A DNA stretch of 64,000 nt, taken from Anaerolineales bacterium. GTDB taxonomy: Bacteria > Chloroflexota > Anaerolineae > Anaerolineales > UBA11579. Below, piece by piece: positions 58,650 through 64,000 of the stretch (within the stretch, counting starts at the first letter, position 1; every line of letters starts with the position of its first letter). The stretch lies in contig CP075367.1 of the NCBI GenBank assembly GCA_019454165.1, positions 1,020,179 to 1,084,178 of the forward strand, given 5' to 3'. Under the pieces are notes generated by a model. It saw only the letters and a list, made by a program, of their open reading frames with translations, had not been told where the DNA came from and did no database searches. A program made the translations under genes and the position numbers.

Positions 58650-59510
58650 CTACGGCATGCTGTAACCCACCAGCTCCACCGTACTGGTGAAGGGCGAGCC
58701 ATCTTCGAACGCCAGCGTAGACTCGTTGCGCACCATACCCATGCCGCGCACCCACCACATGACCGTAGTGCTCTCGATCACCAGGGGCACGGTGATGCCG
58801 CTCACATTGGCCGAGAAGTTGATCGTGTTGGTGCCTTCCACGCGCATGGCGGTGAAGCTGCCCGAGGGGATGTTGACCGTCTCCTCGCCGATGGCGGTGT
58901 AGCTGTGCACCACTGTGCCGGTGGCCGTGCCTTCCATGCCGCCGCCCATGCTCATCGTGCCCTGCACTTCGTAGGTCTGCTCCCATGTGGCGCCCGGCAC
59001 CAGCTCCTTGGGGAAGGACACGCCGGTCACAGACAGGGTTTCAAAGTTGCCGCTAAAGCCCGTGCCGCTCACGCTGGCTTCCGGGCCGTCGCTGTAGTTC
59101 AGGGCGCTCAGGCCTTCGGGCGTGCAGCTCCACTCCTGGGTAACCACCACGTTGTCGAAGTTGTGCGTGAAGGTGAAGCCATCCGCGCGCAGCTCGCTGA
59201 CCATGGTGGTGTAGGTGTCAGAGCTATCGACATCCGGGGTTTCGGCATCCGAGTCATCGTCCGAACTATCAGCATCCGAGCGACGATAGGTCCAGGCCGC
59301 GCCTTGCGTCAGCGGCTGGTATTCGTTGGCGCACAGGCCGCTGGCGCTGCCGCCGCCATTCGTACCGCCGGGGCCGCCGGTCTCGGCGGTTGCTACCGGT
59401 TCCAGTTCGCCTTCGGCGGTGGCGCTGGGCTCGCTGCCGCCGCCACAGGCCGCCAGCAGCAGGGCCGCCAGCGCCAGCAAAGCAAACAGCTTGATATCAA
59501 ATTGCTTCAT
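58650..59510 (-). CDS. Hypothetical lipoprotein
   Basis: A 286-residue exported lipoprotein (signal MKQFDIKLFALLALAALLLAAC, lipobox LAAC). A Gly/Ser/Glu linker, an acidic Asp/Ser stretch (DADSSDDDSDAETPDVDSSD) and then a beta-rich domain with TTMVSELRADGFTFTHNFDN, PKELVPGATWEQTYEV and MRVEGTNTINFSANVSG follow. No family is recognised. AGGAG precedes ATG 59510. The acidic stretch could bind Ca2+, which is only a suggestion. Confidence 0.75.
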   Translation of the reverse strand: MKQFDIKLFALLALAALLLAACGGGSEPSATAEGELEPVATAETGGPGGTNGGGSASGLCANEYQPLTQGAAWTYRRSDADSSDDDSDAETPDVDSSDTYTTMVSELRADGFTFTHNFDNVVVTQEWSCTPEGLSALNYSDGPEASVSGTGFSGNFETLSVTGVSFPKELVPGATWEQTYEVQGTMSMGGGMEGTATGTVVHSYTAIGEETVNIPSGSFTAMRVEGTNTINFSANVSGITVPLVIESTTVMWWVRGMGMVRNESTLAFEDGSPFTSTVELVGYSMP

Positions 59511-59603
59511 TCGTTCTCCTATTGTGCAAAGGGTATGGATGGATAACGACTCAGCCGCGAGAATAGCACGCCAAAGCGCATTCGACAATCACCAATTACC
59601 AGT

Positions 59604-59609
59604 TACCAT
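59604..59609 (+). promoter_or_regulatory. -10 box for a leaderless mutL
   Basis: TACCAT ends 6 bases before ATG 59616, within CAATTACCAGTTACC repeat-like text. No ribosome site is present. Confidence 0.4.
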
Positions 59610-59615
59610 TTCTGC

Positions 59616-61343
59616 ATGCCGATCCGAATGTTGCCGCAGGAGCTGGCCTCCCAGATCGCCGCGGGCGAGGTGGTGGAGCGCCCGGCTTCGGTGGTCAAGG
59701 AGCTGATCGAGAACGCCCTGGATGCGGGCGCAAGCCGCATCCAGGTGCGCATTGAAGGCGCCGGCCAGCGCCTGATCGAAGTCAGCGATGATGGCCTGGG
59801 CATCCCCGTATCTGAGTTGCCGCTGGCGCTGGAGCGCCATGCCACCAGCAAGCTCAGCACGCCCGAGGACCTGGGGCATATCCATACCCTCGGTTTCCGC
59901 GGCGAGGCGCTGGCGGCGATCGCCTCGGTCTCGCGTTTCACGCTGACCTCGCGCCCGGCTGAGAGCGAGGCCGCCGCCCGCATCCAGGTGGATGCGGGCA
60001 AACGCGCCGGCCTGGAGCAGGTCGGCGCGCCGGTGGGCACCCTGGCGCACGTGGAGGACCTGTTCTTCAATCTGCCGGCCCGCCGCAAGTTCCTGAAAGG
60101 CGATGTGACCGAGCGCCGCCACATCAGCCAGCTGGTGGCACGCTACGCGCTGGCTTATCCGCAAGTAGCCTTTGAGCTGCAGGTGGACGGCAAGCACACC
60201 TTGCAGACCAGCGGGAATGGTGACCGGCGCGAGATCCTGGCGGCGTTGTACGACGCCGGGATGGCGCGCCGCATGATCCCAGTCGAAGCGCCAGATGCCG
60301 AGATCGCCGTGACCGGCTTCATCAGCCCGCCCGAGCTGACGCGGGCCAACCGCGCCGAGCTGACCTTCTTTGTGAATGGGCGCTGGGTGCAAGATAGCGC
60401 CCTGGCGGCCGCCGCCGTGCAGGCCTATCACGGCATGCTGATGGTGGGGCGTTACCCGTTGGTGGTGCTGTTCGTGGAGATGCCCAGCGAGCTGGTGGAT
60501 GTCAATGTGCATCCCACCAAGGCTGAGGTGCGCTTTGCGCAGCGTGACCGCGTGTTCACCACGGTGCAGCGCGCCGTGCGCCGCGCCCTGCTGGCCCATG
60601 CCCCCGTGCCGCAGCTGGAGCCGCTGCAGCCCGGCCTGGCGTGGCGGCCGATGCCCGCCCCGCCCGAGCCAATGCCCGAACCCGAGTCGGAACTCGCCGC
60701 CCCGCCAGAAGCCGAGGACGGCGAGCAGCCGGAGGCCGCCAGCCCGCAGCCGCGGCTGCCCGGCGTGCCGCTGCTGCGCCTGGTGGGGCAGGTGGGCGCG
60801 GCCTACCTGGTGGCCGAGGCGCCGGATGGCTTGTATCTGGTTGACCAGCACGCCGCGCACGAGCGCGTCCTGTTCGAGCGTTTTCGCAGCCAGCGGCAGC
60901 AGCTCGGCTCGCAGATCCTGCTGGAACCGGTGACGGTGCAGCTGCCCGCCGCGCAAGCGGAGCTGCTGGAGAGCCAGCTGGATACGTTGCGCGAGCTGGC
61001 GTTCGAGATCGAGCCTTTTGGCCCGCAGACCTACAAGGTGCGCGCCATCCCGGCCGTGCTATTGGGCAGCGACCCGGAAGCCGCGTTGCGGGCGGTGGTC
61101 GAAGATTTCGAAGAAGATGAGCAGCCGCTGGAAAAGCAGCTGGAAGCTCGCCTGGTCGCCCGCATCTGCAAACGCATCGCCGTGAAAGCGGGGCAGACCC
61201 TCTCGCCCGAGGCGCAGCGCGCCTTATTGCGCGACCTGGAAGCCTGCGAGGCGCCGCGCACTTGCCCGCACGGCCGCCCTACGATGATTCACTTATCGAT
61301 CGATCTCTTGGAAAAACAGTTTGGCCGGCGCGGCGCCCGTTAG
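59616..61343 (+). CDS. mutL: DNA mismatch repair protein MutL with endonuclease motif
   Basis: A 575-residue MutL. The N-terminal GHKL ATPase has IAAGEVVERPASVVKELIENALDAGA, DDGLGI and HATSKL...TLGFRGEAL. A Pro/Glu-rich linker lies at about residues 330-385. The C-terminal domain has DQHAAHERVLFE, matching DQHA-x2-E-x4-E of endonuclease-active MutL, and the late CPHGRP motif. It therefore nicks DNA itself, as in organisms without MutH. Its stop overlaps the convergent REC-ParA gene by 4 bases. Confidence 0.96.
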   Translation: MPIRMLPQELASQIAAGEVVERPASVVKELIENALDAGASRIQVRIEGAGQRLIEVSDDGLGIPVSELPLALERHATSKLSTPEDLGHIHTLGFRGEALAAIASVSRFTLTSRPAESEAAARIQVDAGKRAGLEQVGAPVGTLAHVEDLFFNLPARRKFLKGDVTERRHISQLVARYALAYPQVAFELQVDGKHTLQTSGNGDRREILAALYDAGMARRMIPVEAPDAEIAVTGFISPPELTRANRAELTFFVNGRWVQDSALAAAAVQAYHGMLMVGRYPLVVLFVEMPSELVDVNVHPTKAEVRFAQRDRVFTTVQRAVRRALLAHAPVPQLEPLQPGLAWRPMPAPPEPMPEPESELAAPPEAEDGEQPEAASPQPRLPGVPLLRLVGQVGAAYLVAEAPDGLYLVDQHAAHERVLFERFRSQRQQLGSQILLEPVTVQLPAAQAELLESQLDTLRELAFEIEPFGPQTYKVRAIPAVLLGSDPEAALRAVVEDFEEDEQPLEKQLEARLVARICKRIAVKAGQTLSPEAQRALLRDLEACEAPRTCPHGRPTMIHLSIDLLEKQFGRRGAR

Positions 61344-62578
61344 CGGCGCGGCTGGCGTTTCGGCTCAGTGATCAGGTTGACCAGCTTAAGCGTCTGCTGG
61401 GCGGTGTAACTCTGCGCGTCCGTCTCCAGCATGGATTGCTGCTGGCGGGTGGCCTGGTGAGCCAGCTCTGGCGCGGGGGTGAAGACCGCATCCAGTTCCC
61501 GCTCGAGCTGCTTCTGCAGTTCGGCGGCGTTCACGGCCAGATCATTGCGCACGCGGTGCACCATCGCCACCATCAGCTTGCCTTGCAAGCGCAGCGTATC
61601 CACATCTTGCAATAGGGCGCGGGTTTGTTCGAAGGAGTTGGGGTCAGGCTCGGCCACGACGAGGATGTGCGTGCAGTGTTCCAAGGCGCGCTGGCTGCTG
61701 GTAGGCAGGCTCACGCCCAGATCCAAAACCACATAGTCTGCAATTTGCTTGAGTTCGTTCACCACCGCGGCGGCCTGCTCACCGGCATGGGTGAGGGTGA
61801 CATCACTGGGGCGCAGGCCGGCCAGCAAGAGGCGCTGGTTGTCCTTGTGTTCCACCAGCGTGCTTTCCACCGCGCTGCGGTAGATATCACGCGCGGAGCG
61901 ACGCAGCAATTCCACCAGGCCTTCGCCACTTTGGCTCAGGCGCACGTTCAGGTCACCGTGGCCTGGGGTGAACTCGGCCAGGATCACATTTTTGTCCGGT
62001 TTCTCAGCAAAGCCAGCCGCTAAGTTGATGCACAGCGTGGACACGCCCTGGCCACCCTTGGCGGCCAGCACGCCGACCACGGCACGTGAACCACCACTGG
62101 GGGCTGGGCTGCTCTGGGGGCCAGCATAGCTCGGTGCTGGGGCGGCGGGCGCGGCGGAGCGGCGCTCGTCCGGCGCGGGTTCGGGCGGCAGCATGCTGGT
62201 GACCGGGCGCTTGAGGATGTTGCGCACGCGTGCCACCAGTTCGGCCGGATGGGTGGGCTTGGTCAGGTAGTCATCGGCGCCGGCCTCCAGGCCGACGACT
62301 TTGTCATCCACCTGGGCCTTGGCGGTAAAGAGAATGATGGGGATCTGGGCGGTATCCGGGTTGGCGCGCAGGCGGCGCGTCACCTCGTACCCATCCATCT
62401 TGGGCATCATGACATCCAGCAGGATCAGATCAGGCTGAGTTTCGGCCACTCTGTCCAGCGCTTCCTGCCCGTTTTTGGCGGCAATGATGTGGAAGCCCTG
62501 CTTTTCGAGGGTGGTACCCACAAGCTTCAGGGTGTCGAGATCGTCATCCACCACCAGGAGGGTGTAGGTTTGTGCCAT
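61340..62578 (-). CDS. Response-regulator receiver fused to a CpaE/MinD-like ATPase
   Basis: This 412-residue protein has a receiver domain (residues 1-125) with acidic pocket DDD, phospho-Asp in LILLDVMMPKMDG and Lys in YLTKPTHP. A Pro/Ala-rich linker (about 130-165) follows. The C-terminus is a CpaE-like P-loop ATPase with deviant Walker A AAKGGQGVSTLCINLA. CpaE-type proteins localise Flp/tad pili. Here the canonical receiver pocket is intact, so phosphorylation probably controls placement. ATG 62578 is chosen over a GTG 7 codons upstream because the receiver starts at once. Confidence 0.87.
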   Translation of the reverse strand: MAQTYTLLVVDDDLDTLKLVGTTLEKQGFHIIAAKNGQEALDRVAETQPDLILLDVMMPKMDGYEVTRRLRANPDTAQIPIILFTAKAQVDDKVVGLEAGADDYLTKPTHPAELVARVRNILKRPVTSMLPPEPAPDERRSAAPAAPAPSYAGPQSSPAPSGGSRAVVGVLAAKGGQGVSTLCINLAAGFAEKPDKNVILAEFTPGHGDLNVRLSQSGEGLVELLRRSARDIYRSAVESTLVEHKDNQRLLLAGLRPSDVTLTHAGEQAAAVVNELKQIADYVVLDLGVSLPTSSQRALEHCTHILVVAEPDPNSFEQTRALLQDVDTLRLQGKLMVAMVHRVRNDLAVNAAELQKQLERELDAVFTPAPELAHQATRQQQSMLETDAQSYTAQQTLKLVNLITEPKRQPRR

Positions 62579-62654
62579 AAAGGAAGTCCAGTCTAGCACA
62601 AAGGGCGCACAGCGGCAATTACGCTATGCAAAGGAGGGCTAGCCTGGGCATCGC

Positions 62655-62660
62655 TATAAT
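62655..62660 (+). promoter_or_regulatory. -10 box for a leaderless tilS
   Basis: A perfect TATAAT lies 6 bases before ATG 62667. Confidence 0.6.
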
Positions 62661-62666
62661 GGCGGG

Positions 62667-64000
62667 ATGAGTGCGCATAGCCTGCTACATGCGGCGACCC
62701 TGGAGCGTCTGGAACCTGGCAGGCTCTTGGTGCTGGGTTTCTCCGGCGGGCCGGATAGCGCCGCGACGCTGCATGCTTTGCATGCAGCCGGCTGGCCGCT
62801 GCTGGCGGCGCATTTGGACCATGGGCTGCGGCCGGAATCAGCGGGCGAGGCGCAGGCCGCCGCCGCCGTGGCGGCGGCCTGCGGCGTGGGCTTTGCCAGC
62901 CAGCGCGTGGATGTGGCTGCGCTGGCGGCCGCCAATGGCCAGACGATCGAAGAGGCGGCGCGTGAAGCGCGCTATGTGTTCCTGTTCGGGCTGGCGCATG
63001 AACATGGCGCGCAGGCGGTGGTGGTGGCGCACAATGCGGATGACCAGGCCGAGACGATCCTGATGCATCTGCTGCGTGGGGCCGGGCCACAGGGTTTGCA
63101 GGGCATGCCAGATGTTTGGCTGCCCAACCCGTGGAGTGAGCGCGTGGCCTTGGTGCGCCCGCTGTTGGGCAGCAGCCGGAGTGATGTACTGGCTTATTGT
63201 GAAGCACACGAATTGGCGGTGCTGCACGATCAGAGTAACGAAGACCAGATGTTTTTCAGGAATAAAGTGCGGCATGAGTTGTTGCCGCGGATGGAGCAAT
63301 TTGCGCCGGGAGTGAAGGGCCGCTTGGTGCAGACCGGCGAACTGCTGGCGGCCGAAGAAGTGGTGCTGCGGGCCACGGCGGAAGACGCCTGGCGGCGCAG
63401 CCTGGCGGCGGCTGGGCCGGGCTATGTGGGCTTGCAGCGCAGCGCGCTGCAAGCCGAGCCGTTGGCGCTGCAGCGGCGCGTGCTGCAACGGGCCGCCCGG
63501 CTGCTGCGCCTGCAGGGCGCGGAGCTGAGCTTCGCGCTGGTGGAGCAGGCGCGGGACGCGTTGCACGGCGAGGCCGGGCCGTACGATTGGTTCGATGGGC
63601 TGGTGATCCTGGCTGAGGGTGAGCGGCTGTGGCTGGCGGAGCGCAGTGCGCAGCTGCCCGCGTTGTGGCCGCAGACGCCGCAGGATGATCAGCATTTAGA
63701 GACGCCGGCCGCCGTGCCGCTGGGTAAGGGCTGGATTTTGCGTTTAGATGAAAGCGAAGCCAGGGTTGGCGTTGCGGCGGATGTGTACGAGACCTGGCTG
63801 GATGCAGAGCGCACCGGCGGCGAACTGACCTTGCGCCGCCCGCGCCCCGGTGACCGCATGGCGCTGGCGCAAGGATCGCAAAAACTCTCTGATGTGTTCA
63901 TCAACGCCAAGCTGCCGCAGCGGGCGCGGGCGGCCTGGCCGCTGCTGTGCAAGGGGGACGAGGTGGTGTGGGCGCCAGGTTTGCGCCTGGCGCACGGATA
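62667..64000 (+). CDS. tilS: tRNA(Ile)-lysidine synthase (3' truncated by window end)
   Basis: The first 444 residues of TilS are visible and the frame is open to the last base. The PP-loop is VLGFSGGPDSAATLHAL (residues 23-39). HLDHGLRPESAGEAQAA and AHNADDQAETILMHLLRGAG follow, with the substrate-recognition LVRPLLGSSRSDVLAYCE and SNEDQMFFRNKVRHELLPRM. The C-terminal TilS domain begins around LTLRRPRPGDRM. It converts the wobble C of tRNA-Ile(CAU) to lysidine. It has a leaderless-type promoter and is divergent from the REC-ParA gene. Confidence 0.95.
   Translation, partial: MSAHSLLHAATLERLEPGRLLVLGFSGGPDSAATLHALHAAGWPLLAAHLDHGLRPESAGEAQAAAAVAAACGVGFASQRVDVAALAAANGQTIEEAAREARYVFLFGLAHEHGAQAVVVAHNADDQAETILMHLLRGAGPQGLQGMPDVWLPNPWSERVALVRPLLGSSRSDVLAYCEAHELAVLHDQSNEDQMFFRNKVRHELLPRMEQFAPGVKGRLVQTGELLAAEEVVLRATAEDAWRRSLAAAGPGYVGLQRSALQAEPLALQRRVLQRAARLLRLQGAELSFALVEQARDALHGEAGPYDWFDGLVILAEGERLWLAERSAQLPALWPQTPQDDQHLETPAAVPLGKGWILRLDESEARVGVAADVYETWLDAERTGGELTLRRPRPGDRMALAQGSQKLSDVFINAKLPQRARAAWPLLCKGDEVVWAPGLRLAHG

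Overview
The window is 64 kb of GC-rich chromosomal DNA from an aerobic bacterium. Several traits suggest a Chloroflexota (Anaerolineae-like) genome: Thr/Pro-rich 'TPTPT' linkers in secreted proteins, a heme A synthase/heme O synthase (CtaA-CtaB) fusion, an A2-type caa3 oxidase cluster, many lipoproteins, and intergenic spacers crowded with short palindromic repeats. This assignment is an inference, because no rRNA gene is present.

Layout. 1-624 is the end of an MgtE Mg2+ transporter, followed by an AT-rich orphan gene with a HEPN-like motif. 1850-5659 is a small integrative element (element 1) in tRNA-Arg(TCG), with integrase, excisionase, rolling-circle type Rep and one cargo gene. 5714-12705 holds an oxidoreductase, ferrochelatase and a five-gene ferric-siderophore uptake operon. 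12968-17922 holds a beta-lactamase-fold protein, proline dehydrogenase, a UbiA prenyltransferase and peroxiredoxin Q. 18006-25639 is a complete terminal oxidase and assembly operon (coxB, ctaD, subunit IV, coxC, Sco, a cupredoxin-like protein, SURF1, ctaA-ctaB), followed by a convergent PCuAC copper chaperone and an L,D-transpeptidase. 28640-30716 holds psuG and a PHP phosphoesterase. 30850-34651 is a second element (element 2) in tRNA-Leu(TAA). 34729-43779 holds aspS behind a putative attenuator, a queuosine-precursor transporter, pterin dehydratase, a substrate-binding lipoprotein, an AlkZ/YcaQ-like protein and others. 43840-54862 holds peptidases, an ECF sigma/YCII pair, mgsA, an aldo/keto reductase, transporters, superoxide dismutase and ferredoxin. 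54939-64000 holds malQ, fumC, mutL, a REC-ParA fusion and the start of tilS, which runs off the window.

Main points. (1) The two approximately 3.8 kb tRNA elements belong to one family. They have homologous integrases in the same orientation, the same GC-stem hairpin just upstream of rep, paired arm-like repeats at matching distances from the att sites, and a shared end motif. Element 2 has lost xis and all but 14 codons of rep but keeps the hairpin, so it looks like a deletion derivative that could be mobilised in trans. Each carries different defence-like cargo (HEPN-like; AlbA_2/Schlafen-like plus partner). Element 1 replaced the promoter and 5' half of its tRNA target. (2) aspS is preceded by a leaderless 27-codon ORF with a run of Asp/Asn codons, an antiterminator and a terminator. 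AspRS has the His31 and Gly83 residues associated with non-discriminating enzymes, so the leader may sense Asp-/Asn-tRNA supply. (3) At least six genes have a -10 hexamer 6-7 bases before the start codon, which implies leaderless transcripts. (4) Several intergenic repeat families recur, and one copy has been read into the C-terminus of a protein.

No rRNA, CRISPR array or classical insertion sequence was seen.
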